This document shows positions 50,322 through 61,421 of a stretch of 64,000 bases of DNA, piece after piece. The notes beneath the pieces are model-generated. The model was not told the DNA's origin, searched no databases, and saw only the letters and a list, made by a program, of their open reading frames with translations. This stretch comes from Epiperipatus broadwayi. Lineage: Eukaryota > Onychophora > Udeonychophora > Euonychophora > Peripatidae. The stretch spans positions 6,166,264 through 6,230,263 of the forward strand of contig JAQFVV010012434.1 in NCBI GenBank assembly GCA_028023455.1, in the 5' to 3' direction. A program made the position numbers and the translations under genes. Position 1 is the stretch's first letter. Each line of letters begins with the position of its first letter.

Positions 50322-50950
50322 TTAGGTGTAAAATGTTGCGTATAAATGGCTTTGTACTAAAGCTTTAGGCATGTTTTTTATATTTAATTTTTTTAAAATA
50401 TACTTTAGATGTTGTACTACTTGCTCTGTGATGTCATTACTTTCAGGATGGTACAGAGACATAAGAATATGTTTTATTCCTCTGTTTCCCAAGAAATCTA
50501 TAAAATTTTTTGACGTAAAGCCAGTACCATTATCAGTTACAATTAATTCAGGGTAGCCATGTGTAGCAAATAACTCATTTAAAATACTGATAGTACATTC
50601 AGCGCTGGTATTCCTGACCAATCTATACTCAGTCCAATGTGAATAAGCATCTACCAAAAGAAGTATTAAATGTGACCAACGTGGTCTAAATGAATACATG
50701 TCCAAGGAGAAGTAGGTTTTTCCCATGTTTCCAATTGTTTGAACAGCTGTCTGTCTGTTGACAATTAGAACATCTTTTAACTAAGTTCTCAATATCATTA
50801 ATGAAATTGGGCCACCCCACGTATGATCTAGCAAGCACCTTCATTCCACCAATCCCCAATGCCCTTGATGTAATGGATTTAGCACATGGGTTCTACCTTC
50901 AGTAGCAAGAAGCATTCGATCATTGTAAAAATACAGTCATTACAGACAGA
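50322..50950 (-). pseudogene. Integrase catalytic core, D,D(35)E retained
   Basis: The open piece 50726-50322 contains LLVDAYSHW (first D), LIVTDNGTGFTSKNF (second D) and HPESNDITEQVVQHLK (E). I count 35 residues between the second D and E, the canonical D,D(35)E spacing of retroviral-type integrases. The zinc-binding region upstream (toward 50950) is broken by stops. The frame ends with a frameshift before the C-terminal domain. Confidence 0.9.
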
Positions 50951-51368
50951 GAGTTCATCTCTTGCAGTTCAAATCACTTTATTTACTACTGCAAGACATT
51001 TTTTTGGCCAATCATATTTTATCTACTGCATTAATTGGACATAATCTTTATCACTCTTTGTCCAATCCACTATGACTGCACTGTTTACTCTTTTGGAATT
51101 CATTGCATCAATATAATTTATCTTTTTAATTACAAATACCTCTTCCTTGCTATCTGGTAATCTGGACAGAGTATCAGCGTGTCCAATCTTGTGGTTTATA
51201 CATCAATTGAAAATCGTAATAAGATAATATATTTACCCATCATAACATACATTGGCTTAAATGATTGGGGATTTTTTTCTCAGAACTAAAAATTCCCATT
51301 AGGGGGTGACGAATGGTGTAAATCATAAAACTCCGCTCATATACATATTCATGAAATTTCTTAACTGC

Positions 51369-51650
51369 CTAAACCACTGCCAATGCTTCTTTATCTATTT
51401 GGCTATAATTTTTTTCAGCAGAAGTCAGCATTCTAGAGGCATAACCAATCGGATGTTTACCTTTATAACGCGGGTGTGAAATCACAGCTCCAACGCCATA
51501 TTTAGATGTGTCAGTTGTAATGCTAACAGCTAAATCACTATGGTAATGTACCAATAGTGCCTCTGAAGTTAATAAATCTTTTGCAGTTTTAAACGCTTTG
51601 TCTTGTTTCTTATTCCAAGCCCATTGTTTTTTTTTTAGTAATTGATACAA
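51369..51650 (-). pseudogene. RNase H domain of the - strand gypsy element
   Basis: The best-preserved open piece (93 codons) has WNKKQDKAFKTAKDLLTSE, VSITTDTSKYGVGAVISH, then PIGYASRMLTSAEKNYSQID and KEALAVV. These are the classic gypsy RNase H motifs: the D in TDTSKYG and the E in KEALAVV. The downstream half runs into stops. Confidence 0.88.
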
Positions 51651-51659
51651 CGGATATTA

Positions 51660-52600
51660 TAAATGTGATTTTCCTTTCAGAAAGCTTTCATAAAAATTGA
51701 CAAGTCCTAGAAATGCTTGCAGTTCTTTTATATTCTTAGAATTCTCTGCATTCTTTAATGTTTTTACTTCGTCTGGGTCTGGATAGTGGCCATTAGCATT
51801 TATAATATTTCCGAGAAACTTAATTTTTTTCATAGACCAAATACATTTATTAACATTTAATTTTGCCTTGGCTAGTGCAAGTTTTGAATAAACTATATCT
51901 ATTGCTTTTCCAGCTCAGCATCTGTCACGCCGATGATACAAAATGTCATCCAGATATGGCATTATGCCATCTACAGATCTAAGTAACATCTCTTTTCACC
52001 TGGAAGACATTTAGTCCAATTGATATCATAATGTAATTTATTATTTTTAAATAATCCTTTATGCATAAAGTAAGTACCTCAGCTTTACTTTCAGTTATGG
52101 GGATTTTTTGAAAGTCTGCCTTCAAATCTATTTTGGCAAAATAATTAGCCTTTTGGAATAATGCTAGCACTTAATGTATGCTTGGCACTGGATAAGATCC
52201 CTTGTTTATATACTTGTTAATAGTGATCCTATAATTGCCGCATAAATGAATACTACCATCTGGTTTTATTATAGTCACTACAGGTGTTGCCCAGGATGAA
52301 TCTTCAATAGGTGTTAAAACTCTTTTAGCCATCAAATCATTTTTTTTTTTTCTACTTTATCCCTTAATGTAAACCTTATGAGGTTTACATACAATCGCTT
52401 TTGCATCTTTTACCAGTTCCACGTCAGTTGGTCTCATTCTAAGATCTGTTAATCCAGGCATAAACAATTCCGGATATCTCTTTTTTATTATAGTTTCCAC
52501 ATGAACAAACTTTAAAGAATTCACATGAATTCCTAAGGGAGCAAACCAGTTTCTTTCTAGTAATGGGCTAATATCTTTATTTATAACATATAACACAAGA
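51660..52600 (-). pseudogene. Reverse transcriptase remnant of the - strand gypsy element
   Basis: Pieces in order: LGIHVNSLKFVHVETIIKK (pre-RT linker, near 52530), then ANYFAKIDLKADFQKIPI (near 52140-52090), which matches the YFSKIDL---F-QI palm start with its first catalytic aspartate. GIMPYLDDILYHR follows at about 51965-51925, with the YLDD catalytic box. The catalytic motif is kept, but the frame is shifted several times between these pieces. Confidence 0.82.
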
Positions 52601-52850
52601 AGTCTTCGCTTAGAATTTAATGTTACTGGAACTGTAACTTTTCCCGAATGTTGACTTTTTTGCCATTTATATCTGTTATCATGACATCTGTTTTATGTAG
52701 AACAAACTTATTTTTATGGTCTTCTATAATCCCTATCCATTCTTTATGAGAGATTAACGACAAACCAGCACTGCTATTGATTTCCATAGTGACCACTTTA
52801 CCACAAACTTGAAAATCTAAAAGAATGTGATCCATTTTAGCATTATTATT
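52600..52850 (-). pseudogene. Retroviral-type aspartic protease remnant, catalytic motif lost
   Basis: The frame from 52835 reads MDHILLDFQVCGKVVTMEIN, then SSAGLSLISHKEW. The position after MEI should be D-[ST]-G-A. Here it is N-S-S-A, so both the catalytic aspartate (codon near 52776-52778) and the glycine are changed. The remainder of the fold is still recognisable. Confidence 0.75.
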
Positions 52851-52879
52851 AGTTACAGCCTTGATAGATGATTTTCTGT

Positions 52880-53660
52880 ATTTCCTCCTCTTCCCGATAT
52901 TTATAATCTGATTTTTTCTTAGCTGATTCCCACTCTTTGAAATAGCAAACTACAGCTAAGTGCCCTCTAGTGTTACAAATTCTGCATAATTTATCTTTAT
53001 GCCTGCAAATATTTTTTATATGTCCTGATTTTTCACAGCAAGTACATTTTTATTGTTTAATCCGCCTACTGTGAATCTGGATGGTTTTTTCTTTAGTGAA
53101 TGAAATCTTTCAGAAGATTGAGACCTAGTATATTCCGATGCTATATTTAACATGACTTTTTTTGTGCAATGCATTTATCCATGGTACTTTTCTATGTTAA
53201 ATCCGGATCATTCAATAAAACCTTTCTAAAATTATTGTCTGCCATCCCATACAAAAATCGCTCCAGTAGAGAGTCATTTATTTCTGGACCAAAATTTCAG
53301 TCTATAGCTAACTTTCTTAACGCTAAATCGAAGTCGACGTATTTTTTTTGTGGCAATTGTATCCTATTTCTTAGCCTAAGCCGTGCTATCCATTTTGAAA
53401 GTTTTGGAGCAAAATATTTATTTAATATTTGTATAAACTCTTGATATGATAGGTCTTATGGACGTTTTGGATCAATAAGCCTATTAGCCAATTGAATAAT
53501 GTCTTGTCCCACAAAATACAGAAATGTGGAGATTTTTTAACAGTTGTCATCAATCTTGCTTTTAAACATATAATATTCCACCTGCTCAATATAACTTTTC
53601 CATTAGTTGATGTTATTTATGTCGAACTCTCAAATTGCTGAATTAAAAGCCGCCATAATT
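52880..53660 (-). pseudogene. gag remnant with two CCHC zinc knuckles
   Basis: Frames across 53660-53060 give capsid-type text (for example YQEFIQILNKYFAPKLS and RKLAID, then LLERFLYGMADNNFRKVLL). At about 53045-52935 two zinc knuckles appear in one frame: CTCCEKSGHIKNIC and CRICNTRGHLAVVC. Both fit C-x2-C-x4-H-x4-C exactly. Paired knuckles are usual in the nucleocapsid of this group of gypsy elements. Stops and frame changes interrupt the capsid part. Confidence 0.85.
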
Positions 53661-53740
53661 AAATAATTTCTTTTACCGAGTTTATGAAATGCGTCACTCT
53701 TATTATGGTTTCTGAATTGTCGAACTGCACCACTCTACTA

Positions 53741-54283
53741 TGTCTGAGGGTTTCCCCTTTTTAGAAAGCAGTCAGATAGTAAAAAATAAAACCAGTATAC
53801 AATTATATCATTTTATATATAATTATTTATTATAACAAATTAACCAATAATGAAAGGAGAGTGTTAATATAACTATATATATTATAGTTAATGACGACAA
53901 AAGCAAATTTTATGTTGCTTTATAGAGTTCAATTAATTTCTTCTTACTACATTCGAACTTTAATAGTTTACACAGTTTCGCTTCTGCTATCTATATTATA
54001 GCGACCTTAGAAACAGTTTATCCATTTCACGACTCCTTAACAGATGCTTATTCTGTCTGCCCATTCTACTATTGTGTTTCGCACTAGACTGTGCTAGACT
54101 GCATAGAAGAAAAACTCCTAGGTTTTTATAACAGTCATTTATCGTGTACAATTACAGATACGTAAAGTTTGTAGCAGCACTTTCTTTAATTTATTTCCTA
54201 GAGTAAATAATAAATAACTGGTACATTAAAGGGAAGAAAAAAAAGTACCTCTTTAAGTTTATTTGTCTACTAATGCACAAACA
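53741..54283 (-). repeat. 5' LTR of the - strand gypsy element
   Basis: 543 bp, the partner of 49234-49775. As the upstream LTR in - strand reading it should carry the promoter; no clean TATA box was identified with confidence. Confidence 0.92.
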
Positions 54284-54999
54284 CTCGCGATACTAAAATA
54301 TTAGAATGAAAAGAATTAAAGAATATAAACATTTGTTAGATATAAATAAATAAATATAAGATAGATAGTTGGTTGAATAGACTGACAGACAAATAAAGAA
54401 ACTTAAATATATCCAAAATCAAAACAATGGCATTTTATTGATCATGCTGTTAAAGCCAAAAAAGTTAATATTTTATGGGGTACTCATAGGTGCATTTTGT
54501 CAAAAAGAAATTATTGCATTAACAAAAAAAATCCTATTCCAATAATATTAAACACAAAATTTTTCAATATGTATTTCTAAGGCTGTGTTGTAGATATAAA
54601 TTTAATATTGGGTTTACTAAAAAAGAAAAATCCTGTTTTGTTCTCTGACAGCTATTGTGTTATTTTTGACTTAATTAAAAACAAAATATATCATAATAAA
54701 ATGAATATGGAGCTTCATAACAATATAAGAATTTAAAGGTAAAACTGGTAAGATATAGAAATGGTTGATGAATTAAAAATACTAATGAAATACATTTATT
54801 TGTTGATTGTTTCATTTCAGATTTTTTTTTTTGATGCATTGAAAGTAAAATATAGATGTGAAAAACAACACATGATGATACGTATAATGAATTTTTGCCT
54901 ATTTTAAGATATGAAAAACAATATAATTCTATCAAATTAGTGAGAAACACCCTTTATTTTTTATAATAATATTAGACCAATTTCTTAATAATGATACAG

Positions 55000-55975
55000 G
55001 AATTCAAATAATTTTATTTAATGATTTATTCATTTTACTGATTTATTCAGATTTTGCCAAGATATCCACTTTGAAATTAAGTAGTTCTTTGTAATGAAAA
55101 GAGTGCAAGTCCTAATAGGATACTTAAACTTTTAAAATGTAATGGTGATATATTAGCTTCAAAACCTGTTGAAATGTTTTAAGAATATATGGATACACAA
55201 AGGGTGTTTTTATTATTCAAAGTTTTGAAAATCAAGAAAATAAAAAAAAAAACGAACTATTGTCCATTATTATTCTAAATCACTACAGGGAAACATACAC
55301 AGATTTTATTGAATTTGCTTTTGATCATGGATGAGTGGGTTGTAGAAACTATTGTTTTAGAGAATGAAAAAGCTACAGATATAGTTTTTGTTGGCAAGCA
55401 AATGTAAAACATATCATGAGGAAAGATATGATTTCTATATTAGTTTTAACAATTGATTAAGGCATATGATTTAATTGAAAAGAATTGTGGCAGTTTTTGA
55501 AATTTGTTGATTACTCACTGAAGGGTATCCATTTTAATAATTTCTACATGATGTTATGAGAGAAACCTTTGGAATTGTTTATAATTGGTATTATGAATAG
55601 TAATTAAGATGCAATACATATTTGGAGTTTTTAGTTTGAACTAATTTCACAAAATCTTCATCTTTTTGACTTTTTCTATTTGCAGTATGCTTGTGATTGT
55701 ACTATTATTGCCAATTTTTAAAGGCTGATCTAGAGAACATTCTATAAAGACTTTGGTTTAGAAATTAATATTGATAAAAAAACTTATTTATCAATCAATA
55801 GTGGAAGCAAAATTTTTTGCATATTTTATCTAGATGGGTTTTAGCTTGAGCATATGAATTATTATGGCTAAATTGATAGCTTTTTAAATAGAAAAGCAAA
55901 CTTAAATATTAAAGTGCAGAACAGACTCTCCAGTGTTGTTGCTGCTGCATATAACAAGTTTAAAGGTATGGGTTT
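55000..55975 (+). mobile_element. LINE reverse transcriptase fragment, + strand, decayed
   Basis: Translating across stops gives LWQFLKFVDYSLKGIHFNNF (about 55487-55550), then QYACDCTIIANF (55684-55719), where the family has QYADDC-I-A. FGLEINIDKKTYLSINSG (55751-55804) and KVQNRLSSVVAAAYNKFKGM (55913-55972) follow. This is the palm-to-thumb order of a non-LTR reverse transcriptase. The first catalytic aspartate of the YADD box has become cysteine. Ends are diffuse. The LINE type differs from the RTE-like one at 10400-13990. Confidence 0.7.
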
Positions 55976-56076
55976 TTTCATCATAATTATATTGCCATAA
56001 GAATATAATTAAGTCAGCTCACTTATATATCATAAATTTAAATATAATAGTGAGACTTGCAGACTTATTTTATTGT

Positions 56077-56190
56077 AATTATATGTTGAACTATTTCCAT
56101 TATGTAATATTAATTATTAAATGTTTTTAGAAAAATTCAAGCTTTATTTAAATTTTTCAAAAATATTCAACTATTAGTAATAACACACAG
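56077..56190. repeat. Short dispersed repeat, family of the 22131 palindrome (copy 2)
   Basis: Contains TGTTGAACTATTTCCATTAT, then TTAAATGTTTTTAGAAAAA, CTTTATTTAAAT and ATTCAACTATTAGTAATA, in the same order as copies at 9850 and 56838. Confidence 0.75.
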
Positions 56191-56837
56191 ATAAATTTAT
56201 AGGACAATATTTCAAGTAATATTCTTCTCACTTCTTCAGTTGTTTCTAGTTTGTTCTAGAGGCAATTTTTGAATAACTTCTTCAGTTGCTGCTTATTATA
56301 AAAAAAATATTAGATGATGTGATGGCAAATTATAATCCTTTTGTCCAGAATAGAAATTTTACTATCTTTTAGATGTTTAGAACTAAGATCTTTAACAAAT
56401 AGACCTGGGGGGGGGGGGAGGTATTGTTTGGTACAGCTTAACCTTTGGTATGCCCATGCTAGTTTACAAGTTTTTTCTTTTAATGCTCTTCTATATTTAC
56501 ATGCAATTACTCCTCTTCATTAGCAAGTTATTTTTTTTAGCAAATATGCTGTATTCCCAATGAAATCCAAGGTTTGATATTTGGAAAACTCCTTTAAGCA
56601 TTTATTTTTTATCTTAACATTGGTTCACTTGCTCACTGAATAATTTTCTCAATTTTTTGGGAGTGAATTGAAAATTTTAGTTGCAAATCTTTAGGGATAA
56701 CCCTTTTAGATTTAGATTTACATAGGAATAATTGATTTTTTACTTTGAGTAGTTTTAGACATTTTTCATAATGTCTCCGGTTTGATGTAGTATAAGAAAG
56801 TGTTTATCTGAAAAGATATTGTAATAGTGTTTTAGTT

Positions 56838-56950
56838 GTGATTATATGTTGAACTATTTCCATTATGTATTATTAATTGTTATATGTTTTGAAAAAAAAT
56901 CAAACTTTATTTAAACTTATACATCCAATTGTTAGTAATAGCACCTGGTT
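56838..56950. repeat. Short dispersed repeat, family of the 22131 palindrome (copy 3)
   Basis: Contains TGTTGAACTATTTCCATTAT, then TATGTTTTGAAAAAAA, CTTTATTTAAACTT and AATTGTTAGTAATAGCACC. Similarity to the 56077 copy seems to run on into text with TTCTTCAGTTG/TTCTTTAGATG, so the repeat may be longer than marked. Confidence 0.75.
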
Positions 56951-58635
56951 AGTGTGTAGCATATTTTGAATAGTAGTATTCGCTCTTCTTTAGATGTTAT
57001 TGGCCTGACCAGTAACAGTATTAGCATGGTAATCAAACATAGAGCCTTTAGATTTGTAAATATTACATTTAAAGCAACTCTCTAACCAACTAGTCTATTC
57101 TGTCAAAAGCAATAGTCAGTAGAGAATTAATATAATTATCTATGAAATCCTGATTTCTGCAGTTTTTTTCTTAGGGATAAGGTTAATAAGTTGTTTCCAA
57201 ACATTAAAATTTTCACACTAGGATTGACTTATGGGTTGTGTTCCAATGAGCAGCTTCTTTAAATTTACTTCTTTGTTGCTTATTCTTCTCTGAATTGGGA
57301 ATATGAAACAAATAAAGGTATTTACAGAAAAGTTGATTGTGTTTTTGTGAGAGTCATATCTCATTTATGTTATATAGATGATCTCAAAGACATTTTAAAA
57401 AGGACTAATATTTACTAGTTTCATTATGTAATTAGAAGGGATTTGAACAGAGACTTTCAAGCTCTCTTATTTAAATATTATTTTCATTACAAGGATATGA
57501 TTAAGAATAGAATACTGTGGAAATATACAATTTGGCAAGGTGTTTAAATTTGTTATAAAGAAAAGTTTGCCATAAAGGTAAAAGACAGCATATGCAAGAT
57601 GTTAAATAGTTAAAAGAATAGCATGTACTACATATGACATTTAGTATTCATGGTTTAGTTTGCATAATCATTATAAACATTATTGAACTTTTTTTACTCC
57701 CCTTCTTCCTGCTGTTCTATTGGAATATTTATTTATGTGTTTCTGCTAATTGTGATAATGAGATTTATTTTTTATATTATAAGATAAAACTATTATTTTC
57801 CAACTATTCCAGATTCATAGTATTATATTGATTATTTTCATTTATCTTTCCAGGTTATAAAATTGTTTTATTTTTTTCTACTTAGAAATATTAAAAATTA
57901 TATTTTTGTTCATTTATGTCCATGTAGATGTTTGGAATTTTTATGGTAAATCAAGTCTAATAATGATTTTTAATTACAAATTGAACAAAAAGAAATAAAA
58001 TACCCCTTTTAAAAAAAAAAAATTGAGCCAATTGAATTTTTTTTAATCATCAAAGTTTTTGTATTTATGCATTTCAAAAAAAACTTTGATTTGAATAAAA
58101 ATCTTTTTCTTATAAATATGAAATGTAATTTTATTTTGATTATTATTGAAAAATGAAAAGATGCAAATCAATGTGTATATAATAAATACTTATATTTTAA
58201 ATGAGAATATTATTAGTTTTTTATTTATTGTTTAGTTATTTTTATTAATTTTTTCTAATACTATAAGAAAATTTTATCATAAAAAAAGTATTAAAATAAG
58301 GATCATGAATAATTTTATATCCATAAAGTTATTATACTAAGAATATTATATATATATAAAATAAACAGTATTTTTAAAATGTCACTTTTATTTATCTTTT
58401 TACTTGGTGATTTCTATATTTCAAAATTTGAGATGTGAAATATTAACTATACTTAGGATTACATCATTTATTTAATTTATCTCAATTTTTTTTCATTAGC
58501 AATAAATTTTTTAATATTTATATGATTCATTGACTATTACTTCATTATTTAAGTATTATTTTTCTTGGTAGAAAAATTCTAGAATAAAAAAAATCTTTTA
58601 GACAATTATGTTAGAGAGAAATATTTTATAACATA

Positions 58636-59939
58636 CACCTGGGTCTCATTTTATGCGGTAGATAGGTTCCTCAGAAAACGCGCACAAAAGAAATCGCACA
58701 AAAATAGACTTAACTTACCTTGAAAAATGGGGGATATGTACTGTAATTTTCCAAAAATTGCATAAAAGCAAAGCAACAATGTAAAATTATTTTAAAATTC
58801 GCATAAAAAAAAAATAAAATAAAATATGACTAATAAAAAATTTCAAATTTGAAAAAAATTGATACAAGACAAATTTTTTTTACTTTTTTTATTAACTACA
58901 GTATTTAATTTTATTCAAAACAATATATTTTTATGTGTAATTTACATTTTTTTTCATACATGTACGGTATTTTAATCATTATCGTTATTTGAGACATCAG
59001 ATTCGTCATGATGTGATGTGAGGTACTGTAGCTTCTCCTTAAACGAAGTCAAGAGGAAATACAACTAAAACATTTTCCAATCACTGTTGATCCTTCCCAT
59101 TTCGCTAAGCGATCTAAAATTGAAATTTTTGTTTCCAAAGAAATTCATTTTCTTGGGTGTTTTTTTCTCTCCGTTAGAGTAAACTAAAAGTTTAAAATAA
59201 AAATAAGAACTTAGACTTACGATAATAAAAAGACACCGACTCACCACTGTTGGGCAAAATTTAATTAAAACTAACAATTAAAAATTAAATTCTTATTTTT
59301 GTCTTTAATTTTTTAATTTTCAATTCCGTTTAAAAATCAAATTTCATCGTTTCACATCACCTTAATTTCAGATCACGTTACGTAATTTTTAAATTGTTAA
59401 TTACAATTAAAAATCAGATTTTAATTGTCAAATTTAATTGTGCCCACTGCTGTTACTCACCTTTTAAAAATAAACTTGCGGACATTAAATGATTAATTGA
59501 TTACATACTCTTTTTATAAAAAGCAAAAATAGAACATGATTTAAAATGCAAAAACAACAACATACATAGTATTTTTCATCTATAACGTTTGAACAGATTT
59601 ACATTATAGTCTTGTAAAATTTAATGTGTGTATATAAAATGGAGAAATCCTGATTTTAAGTGAATTATGAACTTCTTTATTGCATAAAATCTATTACAGT
59701 ACTATTATAAAGCGCTGAAAATATTGAAATTATTAGATGGAAGTCGAACTACGATAATGCGTTATTACTTTAAATATGATATGAGTGCGCAAAATTTATA
59801 ATATTTAAAGTAATAGCGCATTATCGGAGCTCGACTTCTGATCTAATAATTTTTATCGCATAAAAAAAAACCGCATACAAAGATATTAAGAAGAACATGA
59901 ATCGCATTAAATAAATCCGCATAAAATGAGACCCGGGTG
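58636..59939. mobile_element. Pogo/Tigger-like non-autonomous element, copy 3 (best preserved ends)
   Basis: This copy shows the family ends most clearly. The left end is CACCTGGGTCTCATTTTATG and the right end reverse-complemented is CACCCGGGTCTCATTTTATG, 19 of 20 identical. TA lies at 58634-58635 and 59940-59941. An internal imperfect palindrome has arms at 59728-59777 and 59801-59852. The - strand at about 58990-59040 encodes a scrap (HDESDVSNNDND) also recognisable in copy 2. There is no intact open frame, so movement would require a transposase supplied elsewhere. Confidence 0.8.
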
Positions 59940-60430
59940 TATTAATATGTCAATATATGTTTAGGTATAAAAGATAAGGTGGATTTATCTTATCTCTTCA
60001 AAGACTTTATCTTGTGTTTAGAAAATTTAGTATTCCTCAAGCATTATAAATTCATAGAGCACATGTGTAGGGGTGTGTGTGTGATTACCAAATGACTATT
60101 ACAAATAAACAAGCTGCTAGATATAAATAACTTGTTATATATTTAATATGTTAATATTAAAATTAATCTCCACACATTTCAGATCAATGCCTTTTTTTAT
60201 TAAACAAACTTTATTAATTTTTTGTTTCTTTATGATTGTTTTTTTTTTTTTAATATTATGTCTTTTTATTCAATGTTATACCTTATTTAATAAGGATTAA
60301 ATAAAAATTTCATTTCATTTTTTGCTGTCATTTATTTTGACTTTTACATATTTATACTTGATATTTCTGTGTATATATGTTTTAGCTTCTTTTTTTTAAT
60401 GTTTAAATTAGAAATTTTTTGTCATTTCAG

Positions 60431-60520
60431 TTATATTTGGAATGTCTTCCAGAACATAAAACTGATTGGTTAGCTGTGACACATGAAGCAAGGACAAGGT
60501 ATGAAGAAATAAAGTCAAAG
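60431..60520 (+). CDS. TBC1D5: TBC1D5-like gene, second TBC-domain exon
   Basis: Exactly 30 codons between acceptor ATTTCAG and donor GTAATC, starting and ending in phase 0. It begins LYLECLPEHKTDW and ends RTRYEEIKSK. Following RSVCWK from the previous exon, this gives CWK-LYLECLP, matching the CWKLFL-LP segment of vertebrate TBC1D5. The R-x-x-Y-x-x-I-K ending corresponds to the helix before the (N)P-region of the domain. Family knowledge predicts a following exon with the nPLS-Q-eGS-W motif; no such exon is visible in the remaining 3.5 kb. The gene therefore continues to the right of the window. Confidence 0.9.
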
Positions 60521-60629
60521 GTAATCATACACTTTTAATTATATTTTTGATAAAATTTTATCACTTCTGATTGTCTGAACAATAATTTTGCATCAGTCCC
60601 ATTTTTAGTATTTCTGATTCATAACTTTT

Positions 60630-61300
60630 CTTCTTTATAATCTTCAGCACATTTTTTTAAACTCATTCATTCATTTTACATGTGATTCAAAGTCTTTTGG
60701 GATTCAGTTTAGTATTTTATTGTTTATATATTATCATCAATTTTAGCTAGAGATTCAGCCCAACTCTATTTCAGCATTTTAATTTTCTCAGTAACATTAG
60801 TGATATTTGCTTTCGCACATATGAATTTCACTTTCATTTTCTTCTTGCTAATTATAATATAATTTTTAAATATTTCGCTATGAATTTTGAAATCTCTATA
60901 ATGCTTTTTTTATTAAGTGCTTAAATCTCATTTTAAGTATTTGCAAAACACATATATTATCTCTATGCCCCCCAAAGGATGCATAGATATTATTTTCTAT
61001 TAATATTATTTATACATAGGCAAAACTCTCTATACAGTAGCACCACTCAGACACTCCATCCAAGTTTAATTCTTTGATTAATTCTACCATTAAATTTAGT
61101 TTGGAGTAGTTAGAATTTTTATTTTAATTTTTTTTTTTTTGAAAAACATTATTGGACATTGTTTGGTCTTTTTAGTATCTATCTTTAATTCTCTTTTTTT
61201 TTTGCATTCATCTCATAACCTTGTAATATATTTCCTAAAGTTGTGAAGTATTAAAGATAAAATAATCATATCAGCTAAAAAATCCTATGACTTAAGTAAT
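60630..61300 (-). mobile_element. Old LINE 3' fragment related to 45138-45720
   Basis: Blocks align in order with the 45138 LINE, for example GATTCAGTTTA, CCCAACTCTATTTCAGCATTTTAA and ATTAAGTGCTTAAATCTCA against GTCCAAGTCTCAG. Beyond these, on the - strand near 61250-61180, EMNAKKKRIKDRY matches the family's LKMNTKKTKLM segment after the RT active site. It is much more decayed than the 45138 copy and extends further 5' in the element. Confidence 0.6.
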
Positions 61301-61421
61301 TGCCATTTATTTTTATTTCTTTTCCCTCTCAATCTAAATCAGACTTATGTAACCATTTAAATGATATTATTTACGGAATAAATGTGTGTTTAAATAAATT
61401 TATAATTGCAATCATTTAAGC

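Larger units (their letters stand above)
49234..54283 (-). mobile_element. Ty3/gypsy retrotransposon with both LTRs, inactivated
   Basis: Two LTRs (49234-49775 and 53741-54283) of the same orientation bound a - strand internal region with gag, protease, RT, RNase H and integrase in Ty3/gypsy order. Read on the - strand the LTR is TGTTTGTGCAT...TCAGACA (TG...CA). The sequence just inside the 5' LTR is TAGTAGAGTGGTGCAGTTCG, where a primer-binding site should be; no tRNA match is claimed. Flanking bases do not form a target duplication. The reading frame is broken in many places. Confidence 0.9.
46474..60430 (+). other. TBC1D5: TBC1D5-like intron, about 14 kb
   Basis: A phase 0 intron between donor GTAAGT at 46474 and acceptor TTTCAG at 60425-60430. 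About two thirds of it is made of identifiable mobile elements: Tigger-like copies at both ends, a complete-structure Ty3/gypsy element and a LINE fragment. 46474-47290, 54290-55000, 56960-58630 and 59945-60420 hold only AT-rich sequence. A short SINE-like scrap (GGGATTTGAACAGAGACTTT) lies at 57438-57460. Confidence 0.8.
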
